NCBI RefSeq assembly: GCF_036850765.1
Contig: NC_089492.1
Location: 68,076,982 to 68,140,981, forward strand
DNA: 64,000 bases
Direction of reading: 5' to 3'
Source: Saccopteryx bilineata
Lineage: Eukaryota; Chordata; Mammalia; Chiroptera; Emballonuridae
Shown here: positions 22,480 through 32,818 of the stretch, piece after piece
Layout of the letters: each line of letters opens with the position of its first letter
How positions within the stretch are numbered: the stretch's first letter is position 1
Program-made: the position numbers and the translations under genes
Notes under the pieces: model-generated
The model's input: the letters and a program-made list of their open reading frames with translations, nothing else
The model's database searches: none
What the model was told of the DNA's origin: nothing

Positions 22480-23165
22480 GAGAATAAAAATTTTTTAAAA
22501 AGCTGGGTAGTAGTAATATTTATTATATCTGACAAAATGGACTTTAAAACAAGGCTACAGTAAGTGACAAAGGACACTGCATAATGATAAAGGGAGTAAT
22601 CCAACAAGAGAAAATAACTCTTGTAAACATTCAGGCACCTAACACAGGAACACCTAAGTATGTAGAGCAAATCTTAATGGACATAAAGAAAGAAACTGAC
22701 AGTGATACAGTTACAGTAGGGGATTTTTAACACCCTATTGACATCAATGAATAGATCTTCCAGACAGAAAATTCAACAAGGAACAAGCAGCCTTAAATGA
22801 CACACTAGATCAGATAGATTTAATTGATATCTTCAGAGCATCTTACCCCAAAGCAGCAGAATATACATTGTTTTCAAGTGCACATGAGACACATATTAGG
22901 ACACAACATAGTTCTCAATAAATTTAAGATAAAAATCGTATCAAACATCTTCTCTGACCATATGATATGAAACTAGAAATCGCAAGGGGAAAAAACTGAA
23001 AAACACAATGACATGGGGTCTAAATAACATGTTACCAAACAATAAATGTTTTAACAATGGGATCAAGGAAAAAAGATACCTTAAAACAAATGAAAATGAG
23101 AACACAACAACCCAAAATCTATGAGACATAGCAAAAGCTGTCCTAAGAGGGAAATTCATAGCCTT
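22480..23165 (+). repeat. L1 ORF2 endonuclease-region fragment
   Basis: Phrases typical of the L1 ORF2 endonuclease are visible: 'aaaatggactttaaaacaag', 'ggggatttttaacacccta', 'gatagatttaattgatatct', and 'tctctgaccatatgatatga', which corresponds to the SDH-type catalytic end. Stops break all frames. It is a dead copy. Confidence 0.8.
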
Positions 23166-23194
23166 AATTTAAGAAACATTGGTACCTGCACTGT

Positions 23195-23292
23195 AGAATC
23201 AAAATGAGGATTAAATGAGATTGTGTATTTAAGTACTTCTTGCAATAGTGTACTGTGTATAATAAGCACTCGATAAATGTTAACTAGATATA
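23195..23292 (+). repeat. MIR SINE 3' remnant
   Basis: 'aatgaggattaaatgagatt' and 'ataagcactcgataaatgtt' match the MIR 3' end. It lies between two L1 pieces. Confidence 0.6.
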
Positions 23293-23699
23293 ATTAAAGA
23301 AGAAAAAAAAGGGAAGAGAAAACCCACCATACAGGAGAAATACATTCACCTCATATATTTATAATGCCATAACAGCTTTTGAGGAATTTTCACATTTATT
23401 ACTTCATAGAACCATCAAATATTTGATGGCATGACTAAAAAGGCTAACTATTTTTATAAACAAGAAACATTAATTCTAAATTAGTCATTTTTTCTTTGCT
23501 CTCTTCCTATACTTCACTGTTTTATAATGTTTTCTTTTAGAATTATTACATATGCTTTTTCCTCCTAATATAGTTTTTTGTTTTCCTTACAACCCACACA
23601 TAAGGTAGTTTAATAAATGCTTGCTCACTGAATTCCCTGTGCTTAAAATATACTTCTCCCACATTAATTTGGATATTAAATTCTAGCCTTCAAAATTTA

Positions 23700-25530
23700 T
23701 TTTAAATGTCCCTTCTGCCAGGATCCAAGATCAACACACAAAAACAGTTGTGTTTTTATTTACAACAGCAATAAACAACCCAAAAAGGAAATTAAAATCA
23801 TTTAATTTACAATAGTATTCAAAATAAAATACAGTGGTACCTCGAGATACGAATTTAATTCGTTCTGTAACCAAGTTTGTAAGGCAGTCAACTCATATAT
23901 CAAACTACCGATACTGGACCCATGCACCAGTACGCCAACTAGCGGCAGCTTCCCGAATCACAACTCATATCTTGGAATTTCGCTCGAATCTCGAACAAAA
24001 ATACGATCCTGAGTCTCAGCTCGTATCTTAAAGAAATTCATATATTGGTCTGTTTGTATCTCAAGGTACCACTGCACCTAAGAAGAAATTTAACCAACAA
24101 GGTAAAAGGCTTGTACACTGAAAACTACAAAGTATTGCTGAAAGACATAGAAGAAAACCTAAAGAAATGGAAAGACATCCAATGTTCACTGCTTGAACAC
24201 TTAATATTGTTAAATGGCAATATTAGACAAAATTATCTAATGATTCATCAAATTTCCATAAATATTCCAAGAGCCATTTTGTCATTAGCGAACCAATCTT
24301 CAAATTCACATGAAATTCCAAAGGGCTCCAAACAGCCAAACAGTATTGAAGAACAAAGTTAAAGAACTCACATTTCCCATTTCAAAAGAATGGTTGTCTG
24401 TTCACAAATAGTGTTAGGACAATATCCATGTCCAAAAGAATAAAGTTCAATATCTACTTCACACAATACAAAAATTAACTCAAAATGGATCAACAACTTA
24501 AATATAAGAACAAAAACCGTAACACTTTGAGAAGAAAACATAGTGGTAAATCTCATGACCTTGAATTTGGCACCAAAAGCAACAAAAATATATTGGACTT
24601 CAGCAAAATTTAAAATGTTTGGGTATCAAAGGATATTATCAAGAGAATGAAAAGACAATCTACAAAATATAAAAAAAAATTTACAAATCATATATGTATT
24701 TGAGAAGGGTCTACAACAAAAAGGCAAACAACTCAATTTAAAAAATAAGTCAAGGACTTGAACAGACATTTCATCAAAGAATCTATACAAATACCAACAA
24801 GCACAAGTGTCTCTGTTCAGTATCACTGGTCATTACGGAAATTCAAAGCAAAACCACAATGAGGCAGCACACTCTTAAGATGACTATAATTTTTTAAAAA
24901 GGCAGATAATAACAAGTGCTGGTGAGGAATGTAGAGAAACAGAAAATCGCATACACTGCTATAGGGAATATAAAATAGTGCAGCTGCTATGAAAAACTGT
25001 GTGGCAGTTCCTCAGTGTTAAACATAGAAGTACCATATGAACTAGCAATCCCACTCCTAGATATATGCACAAAAGAAGTAAAAATAGGCACTCAAACTAC
25101 ATGTACATGTTCCTAATAGCACTATTCCAAATAGACAAAAGGTGGAACCCACCCAAATGTCCATCAATGGAAGACTGGGCAAGCAAACTGGTACATTAAT
25201 ACAATAGGATACTACTCAGCTTATAAAAGAAAGGCTGAAACCTGTGCTGCAGTATGGAAGAGCCTGGAAAACATTGTGCGAAGTAAAAGAAACCAGACAC
25301 AAAAGTCACATACTGTCTTGTATATCGAAATATCCTGCATAGGTAAATTTATAGGGACAGAATATAGATTGACACTTGCAGCAGCTGTGGGGACCAGGAA
25401 ATAAGGAGTGACTGTTTAATGCATACGGGGTTTCCTTTGGGTAACAAAAATGTTTTGCAACTAGATAGAAGTGATGGTTGTACAACATTGTCGATGTATT
25501 AAATAATCCCCTTTTTAAAGCCAACATGTG
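23700..25530 (+). repeat. L1 ORF2 C-terminal part and 3' UTR, with inserted MITE
   Basis: 'atccaagatcaacacacaaa' starts the later ORF2 region. After the MITE at 23832-24074 it resumes 'aagaagaaatttaaccaaca', then 'cttgtacactgaaaactaca', matching a KLYTENYK-like L1 segment. 'aaatgtccatcaatggaaga' is in the 3' part. The reverse-transcriptase core between 23165 and 23700 is absent, so either this is a deletion or two separate L1 insertions. Confidence 0.82.
23832..24074. mobile_element. Tigger/mariner-like MITE inserted in L1
   Basis: The left end CAGTGGTACCTCGAGATACG and right end, read inverted, CAGTGGTACCTTGAGATACA form about 20-bp inverted repeats. A TA flanks the left (23830-23831) and CA the right (24075-24076). 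Removing the element restores a continuous L1 sequence, as TA-target insertion predicts. It is 243 bp and non-coding. Confidence 0.9.
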
Positions 25531-26349
25531 CTCATTATTCTGTATTTACTTGTATTTATTTCAAACACATACACCCTGCTCTAGGACTTTATTTTGTGTG
25601 CGGATTACTTCATCTTGCCTACTTCTGTAGTCCCTCCTTCTCCCAGTTCCATCCTTGCTATGCCTCTTTCTCTTACTAGGCTAAACTTTATTTTATTAAA
25701 ATACATTTGCTGGAATCCTTCAGGAAAGAGAAAGGGACACAAAAACTTTTTATGATACATATGTTCATGTTATCTCTACTCTGAATTAACTGTAACAAAT
25801 GCAATTTTTTATTTGTAGTGTATCAACATCTTACACTAAATAAACTAATCTACCTGATGTTATCAAGCAAATATTAGTGCTTTTGATCAAATCAGTGTCA
25901 ATGAGTAAATCATACAGCTTAAAATAAAACACTAGTAAATAGCCAGCAAAATAAGAAATTTTGAATTGTCTTTTAGCCATGTTTAGTTTTTAGATAAGTT
26001 AGTTATCTGAGAATTTAACACATATTTTTAGTACATTTTAATGAAAATTCCCTATTTATTCCTTCATATCACCTTTCAAGTTATTGAAGTCCTAAGACAA
26101 AACAACTTATAAATACTCTCCTACAAGTCTTAACTATTAATTTAATTAGCAGTAAAAACAGAACCCTTATATTTAAAAGATAGTTAATTACAGAACATGA
26201 AACTTTAAAATAGGTCACAGGAAGATTTCACATTCATGGTTATTTCATCCCACCAAGGTTTCTTGCAATACACTTGTTTCAAAGCCAGGGTTAACACAAA
26301 ATCATTCATTTCTACATAATCAGGGCTAAAATATCTCTGCTATTAAAAA
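25531..26349. other. AT-rich unique DNA
   Basis: No gene, transposon end or tandem array is recognised. Confidence 0.4.
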
Positions 26350-26360
26350 TGTTATTTTAG

Positions 26361-26708
26361 CCTAACCAGGCGGTGGCGCAGTGGATACAGCATTGGATTG
26401 GGACACAGCAGACCCAGGCTGGAAATTCCGAGGTCGCTGGCTTGAGCGTGGGCTCACCTACTTGAGCACAGGACTGCTGGCTTGAGCAAGGAAGGGGTCA
26501 CTTGCTCTGCTGTAGCCCCCCCCCCCCCCCAGATCAAGGCACATATGAGAAAGCAATCAATAAACAACTAAGGTGTAGCAACAAAGAATTAATGCTTCTC
26601 ATCTCTCTCCCTTCCTGTCTATCCCTCTCTCCCTCTTTCTCTGTGTCTCTCTCACTTAAAATAAATAAATATATATATACTTAAAATATATATATAAAAT
26701 AATACATA
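26361..26708 (+). repeat. tRNA-derived SINE (GACCAGG type)
   Basis: The head CCTAACCAGGCGGTGGCGC follows the target gttattttag (26351-26360). It has a C15 run at 26517-26531 and an AT tail (26660-26708). The target repeats at 26709-26719, where a second SINE begins. Confidence 0.88.
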
Positions 26709-26720
26709 TATTATTTTAGC

Positions 26721-26860
26721 CTGACCAGGTGGTAGCACAGTGGATAAAGCTCTGACATAGAATGCTGAGGTCCCTGGTTCAAAACCCAGGGCTTATCCAG
26801 TCAAGGCACATATAGGATACTCCCCACTCTTCCCCTGCCTTTCTCTCTCTCTCTAAAATC

Positions 26861-26891
<31 letters not shown>

Positions 26892-26892
26892 G
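26721..26892 (+). repeat. Short tRNA-derived SINE (GACCTG-like type) with (ATA)n tail
   Basis: CCTGACCAGGTGGTAGCACA starts it, with B box-like GGTTCAAAACC and a short CT region, ending in about nine ATA units (26866-26891). Flanks ttattttag and ttatttta are copies of the target used by the preceding SINE. Confidence 0.85.
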
Positions 26893-27654
26893 TTATTTTA
26901 AAAATACTGATTCTAATACAGCATTTAGCCAAACATATCACTTAAATAGCAAAAACTACCCTTTTAAAGAAAGGACCAATTAAAAAAAATTTTTAAAGAC
27001 ATAATTAAAACTTTATACCAAAAGCCACCCTTACTAACAACTGCATTGTTAAATAAATGACCCTGACCCTAATCTTTTATCAGTGTTTAACAATAGCTTC
27101 TTCATAACAAAACTTTTGTCTTTACAGAGCATGCATTTATAATGCAAACCTTAGCTATCTGAAAATGACTGAGTAGAAAATAATTACATTTTGTTTATAA
27201 AATTCTAATTCATTTTAAATCTGTATAAATTCTAGCTCTTCAACGAAGAAAAATGAGAACTTTATGTATAGTATCTCCTATCACTGATTCAAAAACAAAT
27301 ACAATATACTGTTGTCTTCAGTTTTCCCTAAAAATCTATTTTACAGACCTTAAAAACCAGCCTATCCCATTAATACAGAAACCTAAAATCATCCAATTAT
27401 ATATAAATACATTTCTAATGTCCACCATTTGAAAATTGAATATCAATATTTATAAGTTCAACCATTTATGTTGAACTTGTGTCTAATGGACTTAAATATT
27501 TTAAGTCTGCTCAGAGAAATTTTAACAGTGAAGTAGGGGTTAACAGTAATCAGAAACCAAGCCCTCCTTAGGAAGGATCAAGAGGAAATGGTAACTTTTG
27601 GAAAATCCCAAATATTTTAAACACAGGAACATACCCAGTTTTGACAAGCTATAC
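26893..27654. other. AT-rich unique DNA
   Basis: No transposon or gene is seen in this interval. Confidence 0.35.
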
Positions 27655-27767
27655 AGCCATGGCATAAATGCTTCCATCTTCAGTAGCTGTTAAAACAAGC
27701 AATCCTTTACAAGTCTGACAGAGAACAGAATTCATTTCCCCTGTACAGCTGCACTGTTTCAAAGTTC
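27655..27767 (-). other. Exon-like island, minus strand
   Basis: On the minus strand a T-rich stretch ends TGTTTAAG, a possible acceptor. An open frame follows, containing GEMNSVLCQTC and LLVLTATEDGSIYAMAV and then TAG. The string LTATEDGSIY has the spacing of a strand turn in WD40-like beta-propellers. GTATAG at the end could be either a donor or the stop. I cannot name a protein. Codon choice looks coding-like, but the length is small (113 bp). Confidence 0.35.
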
Positions 27768-27982
27768 CTTAAACATAAGTGTGACAAGATTGATTTTTTT
27801 GAGCATAGATATTTACTGTATTGTCCTAACAGACTTAATTTAAAAATAAATAAGTGTGTGGGGGTTGGGTAGGGAGGATAAAGGAAAGAAGGGAGGAGTC
27901 AAAAAGGAAAACAAGAGAAAAGGATAATGAAAACCATACCTCTACACTAATGCACATTGCATACTCAGATGATCTTTTTTTT

Positions 27983-28167
27983 AAGATTTTATTTGTTGAT
28001 TTTATGGGGGTCGGGGGTTTGGGCAAGAATTATCAACTCATAGTTGCTTCACTTCATTTGTTCACTGCTTGCTTGTCATACATACCTTGACCAGACAAAC
28101 CCAAGCTTTTGAACTGGCAACCTCAGCATTCCAGGTTGACACTTTACTGCACCACCAGAAGCCAGGC
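27983..28167 (-). repeat. tRNA-derived SINE, diverged, reverse
   Basis: Read on the minus strand it has a GCCTGGC head, GGTTGCCAGTTC B-box-like region and 'gtcaaggtatgtatgacaag'. Flanks gatgatctttttttta and gatgctcatcttttaa form an imperfect duplication. Confidence 0.7.
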
Positions 28168-28379
28168 TAGATGCTCATCTTTTAAACTTTTTGTTTGTTT
28201 GTGTTGTTGTTGTTGGTGGTGGAGCATTAAAATCAAAATAAATGTTCAGAACAATCTGTCAATAAAAACTTGATAAATAAAAAAGACAGACCACACCCTG
28301 GGAGTATGTATTTGCAAATCAACATATCTGATAAAAGACTTCTAACCAGAGTATATAAAGAACTCTCAAAACTCAACAC

Positions 28380-28685
28380 TCCCTGGCCAGTTTGCTTAGT
28401 GGATAGAGCATTGGCTTGGTGTACAGATATCCCAGGTTCAATCCCCAGTCAGGGCACACATGAGAAACAACCATCTGCTTTTCTTCCCCTCCCTCTCTCC
28501 CTTCTCTCTCTCTTCCCCTTGCAGTCAGTGGCTCAATTTGTTTGAGGCTTCGCCCCAGGCACTGAGGATAGCTCAGTACTCAAGCGTCAGCCCCAGATGG
28601 GGGTTGCTGGGTAGATTCCCGTGAGGGCGCATGCAGAAGTCTATCTCTCTACGTTCCCTTCTCTCACTTTAAAACAAAAACAAAA
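28380..28685 (+). repeat. tRNA-derived SINE (GGCCAG type), older variant, in L1
   Basis: The head TCCCTGGCCAGTTTGCTTAG is followed by a B box (GGTTCAATCCC). The 3' end is the older 'cttctctcactttaaaa' version. Flanks actcaacac and attaacaca look like a degraded duplication. Confidence 0.85.
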
Positions 28686-29072
28686 AAATTAACACATCGA
28701 TTTTTTAAAACAGGCAAAAAATTTTAACAAGCTCTTCACCAAAGAATATATACAACAAATGGTAAATAAGCTCATGAATGCAGATTCAACATCATTAATC
28801 ATCAGGAAAATACAAGCTCTAACACAAGTAGATATACTACAACACACACATTAGAAGGGTTAGAAGCAAATACTTGACAATACCAAGTGTTGACAAGAAT
28901 ACAGAGCCAACCAGAATTCTCATACATTGCTACTAGGAATGCAAAATTATTTGGTTTTAAAAGTAAACAAGTTTAAACTTACATTCCTACCTAGCAAGCC
29001 AACTCCTGGATATGTATCTATGAAAAATGAAAATATATCTTCACATAATCTGCAGCCAAAAGTTTACAGCAC

Positions 29073-29302
29073 TTTTCCTTTTTTCTTTATTTTTTTAGCA
29101 AGAGGAGGGGAGGCAGATACAGATCCCCCCATGCACCCTGACCAGAATCCACTGGCAAGCCCACTAGGGGGTGATACTCTGCCCATCTGGGGCCCTTGCT
29201 CCATTGCAACCATTTTTTAGCACCTGAGGCGGAGGCCATGGAGCCATCCCCAGATCCTGGGGCCAACTTACTCTAATTGAGCCATGGCTGCAGGAAGGGA
29301 GG

Positions 29303-29361
<59 letters not shown>

Positions 29362-29482
29362 AATGAGAGGGGGAGGGATGGAGAAACAGATGGGTGCTTC
29401 TCCTGTATTCTCTGACCGGAATCAAACTCAGAACTTCCACACGCTGAGCCTATGCTCTACCACTAAGCCATCTGGCCAGGGC
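29073..29482 (-). repeat. Long tRNA-derived SINE (GGCCAG type), reverse, in L1
   Basis: Read on the minus strand it begins GCCCTGGCCAGATGGCTTAG. The body contains an expanded (AG)n run at 29309-29357. The CTCF-like motif is degraded (cccactagggggtg). The flanks cacttttcc and cacttttatt resemble a duplication. Confidence 0.88.
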
Positions 29483-29870
29483 TTTTGACACACTTTTATT
29501 CAACCAGAAAATAGCCCAAATGTCCTTTAACTAGTAAATGGTTAAATAAAGTGCGGTACAACCATACTAAGGAATATTATGGGCAATAAAAAAAAATGGA
29601 ATACTGATACAAACAACAACCAGACTCCCAAGGCTACGTGATTCCATTTATGTGACATTCTAGAAAAGATAAAAACTATAGAACAGGTCAGTGCTTATGC
29701 GGGGCTAAGAGTGATGACTGGGAATGACTAAAGTGAAGATAAAATTTGGGGGGGCGGTAACAAAACTGTTCTATATACAGTGGTTACATCGCTATTATTT
29801 GCTTGTATATACATTTGTCAAAACACACAGAACCATACATTTTTTAAAATAAATTGTAGTACATGTAATT

Positions 29871-31460
29871 TAGGTCAAGAAAATGCTGACCATCATGAGG
29901 AGTATACTGGGAAAAGAAAAACAACTCTTTACCTTATTATAAAACTACTTTTCTTTCCCCATCACTTGAATATATGCACTACTGTTGGGTATAACAATGA
30001 AAAACAAATAAAGAAGACTCAAGTAATGGCACAGAAATGGTGAAAGGGAGGGTTCTTGGGACTTACTCCACACAGAAAGACAAGACGGAAAGCAGAGGTG
30101 ACTGAAGTCAGTTACTAGGAAAAGCATGGACAGAGAAAACATCTTAGTTCCACTTCCAGCGCGCTAGGAAAAAACGGTCATCCGTTACCCCATAAAACTC
30201 GCAAGTTTTACATTTAGGACAAACGGAGAGCAAACTTACAAAACTCATTTCTCAGTGTTCAGAAAGGGGTGGGGAGGAAGACACAGTATAAGCAAAACCC
30301 ATAAAATAATTGGGAAAAATGTTCTTAATCAGCTTTCATTTGAAGAGAACAGCAATTCTGACTTTTTAAGGAAAAACTGTAACTTTTTGGAGAGAAGATG
30401 TGGCAGATTGGAAAGAACTAAATCAGATGATACATGTTAAGCCCATAAATGGTGAAGTGTGAAAATGCTAATAATAGTTATTATACTCTCTCTGCACTAG
30501 AAACAATGCATATGAGAATTTTCAAGCCAGTATGCTAATCCCACAGATGATTATTGTCACAGGGCCATAAACCGTAGAGCTAAGACTTGAAACCCAATTT
30601 GTCTGACATCACAGTCTAAGCTCCTTTGACCTCTATATTCGCAGGAACACTTAAAACAACAATTTTATACCAATAAACTTAAGGAACAAAGCAACATTTC
30701 ATAATTGCCAGAAGGTTCTATGAAGTAAATGGAGTTGTTCGCAGTCTATACACACAGCACACAGGATGATCATTTCTATTTGTGTACTCTCATGTGGTTC
30801 CAAGTGTGTGTGTTGCACTTCTAGGTGTATTTCAGTTACAATGGTCAAATAAATGATGGGGTTATTTATATTAATTAGCAGTATCTGTGCTGCCGAACAC
30901 TTTTACTTTTTTTTTTCCATTTTAATGTATATTATCTCATTTGAGGCAAACAGTCACCCAGTAGGAACTAACTGGCACAGACAAGCACATTCACTTCAAA
31001 CCAATGAATGCTCATGGAGGACCAACATCTAACATACGTGACTCTATAAAACAGGTCCAACACTGTAAAGAATAATCCCAAAAAATGAAGTCCTGTTCTG
31101 TTGAAAACAAGAAAGCTCTACATATAGCCTATTTTATTATTTCCTTTCTCTGACCATCTATATAGTTTCTAAATCATCTAATTCAGGACCAGATTAGATA
31201 GCATACTGTTCTTTCTTAGCCCCTCATCTTCTGGACTTCTAGAATGTTAACAATTAAAGCTCATATTTTCCATGGTGCACTTTTTCAAATACAGACATAA
31301 ACATTTGTAAAATGCCTTTCAAGAGTTCCACACTAGAGACAACAATACTCTTTCTACCTACAGAAACTACTGCTGGTGGCAGAGAACAGAAAACAATTGT
31401 TTTCTTTCAAAATGGAAAGGAAGAAAAGCACCAGGAAAAAATGAGTAAATATAACAATGA
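29871..31460. other. AT-rich unique DNA with a probable MIR at 30470-30640
   Basis: The part at 30470-30640 ('gggccataaaccgtagagct', 'aagacttgaaacccaatt') looks like an antisense MIR. The remaining sequence shows no gene or clear repeat. Confidence 0.4.
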
Positions 31461-31471
31461 AAGACGATAAA

Positions 31472-31788
31472 GGCCCTGGCTGGCAGCTGAGTGGATAGAG
31501 CGTCAGCCCAGCATATGGAGGTCCATCCTGGGTTCGATTCCCACTCAGGGAACACATGAGAAGTGACCATCTGCTTCTCCCCCACTCTCATCCCCCTTCT
31601 CTCCTTCTCCTACAAAAGCCAGTGGCCATTTGGTCTTAGCATGTCAGCTTCAGGCACTAAAATTAGCTCGGTCCTGGAACATCGGCCCCAGACAGGGGTG
31701 GCCAGGCAGATCCCAGTTGGGTGCATGCAGAAGTCTGCCTATCTCCCCTCCTCTCACTTAAAAAAAAAAAGGAAAAGAATAAAAAAAA
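31472..31788 (+). repeat. tRNA-derived SINE (GGCCAG type), older variant
   Basis: The head GGCCCTGGCTGGCAGCTGAG is followed by a B box (GGTTCGATTCC) and 'gaagtgaccatctgcttctc'. The 3' end is the older 'ctcccctcctctcactt' with an A-rich tail. Confidence 0.88.
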
Positions 31789-31889
31789 AAGACATGAAAT
31801 GATACTGCCCATTAAAATGATTAGGTGAAAGGACCCTAACAATCACCATTCATTTTCATGAAAAATGAAGGGGAGGGGCAGGGGAGAAA

Positions 31890-32290
31890 GAAGTAAAGGA
31901 GCAAACATGGAATGAATTCCCCCCATCTGCCTCTGGTCAGGGAAAAGGGCTTGACCTATAGCTGCTAGAGCCGGGATCGCATGCCCTTCTCTGCTGGCAT
32001 CGGCACTCTTCTCGCTGCCAGCCTCGAGGGATATGGGGCCTCCCGGCTGAACCTAGGCAGAATTCAAAGATCCCCTGAGAGCCTTCCAACCACAGTGCTC
32101 ATCACCAAGCCCTAGGGGGAAAGTGGTATCTAAAAAGTGAGGTCTAAGACTATACTTTCAGGGATCATTTTTATAGTTTGTTAAAAAGTGAGGTCTAAGG
32201 ATTTGAGGGACCCCAGGTTGTCCTAAAACAATGTAAGGGTCATGGAATGGGGGACATTTAGAGTGTTGGGTTCAGAGTTCCTATAGCAGG
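31890..32290. other. GC-rich block with an internal direct repeat, possible LTR remnant
   Basis: The stretch is GC-rich against AT-rich neighbours. It contains aaaaagtgaggtctaag twice (at about 32130 and 32184). This composition and the repeat would fit an LTR fragment, but I find no TG...CA ends, no duplication and no polyadenylation signal. It could also be ordinary unique DNA. Confidence 0.25.
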
Positions 32291-32489
32291 ATCTGCATAA
32301 TTTCTAACAAATTATGACTCTGAAATAATATAAAGGATGTTAAATGTTTCCACATGAACTTTAGGCTCAACAATGGCCTTCCACAACTTAGTAAGACAGG
32401 GCTCAAGACTAAAATATTTAGTCTAATACTCAAGGGCTTTAGTGAGAAAAAGAAAAGTATGTGTATGTTTGTGTTTAAAAATGATAGTA

Positions 32490-32805
32490 CCTGACCAGGT
32501 GGTGGTGCAGTGGATAGAGCTTTGGACTGGGATGCGGAGACCCAGGTTCGAGACCCCGAGGTCGACAGCTTGAGCATGGGCTCATCTGGTTTGAGCAAGG
32601 CTCACCAGCTTGAACCCAAGGTCACTGGCTTGAGCAAAGGGTTACTCGGTCTGCTGAAGGCCCACGGTCAAGGCACATATGAGAAAGCAATCAATGAACA
32701 ACTAAGGTGTTGCAACGAAAAACTAATGATTGATGCTTCTCATCTCTTTCCATTCCTGCCTGTCTGTCCCTGTCTATCCCTCTCTCTCTCTCTGTCCCTT
32801 TAAAA
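32490..32805 (+). repeat. tRNA-derived SINE (GACCAGG type), full length
   Basis: CCTGACCAGGTGGTGGTGC starts it and the tail is poly(A). A perfect 13-bp duplication, aaaaatgatagta, lies at 32477-32489 and 32806-32818, showing a recent insertion. Confidence 0.93.
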
Positions 32806-32818
32806 AAAAATGATAGTA

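Larger units (their letters stand above)
28241..29870 (+). repeat. L1 ORF2/3' remnant split by two SINEs
   Basis: L1 3' ORF2 phrases ('ctaaccagagtatataaaga', 'actcaacac') run up to a SINE at 28380. They resume as 'acaggcaaaaaattttaaca' and 'tcttcaccaaagaatatata'. A second SINE at 29073-29482 splits the part before 'tggttaaataaagtgcggta' and the 3' UTR. All frames are broken. Confidence 0.78.
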
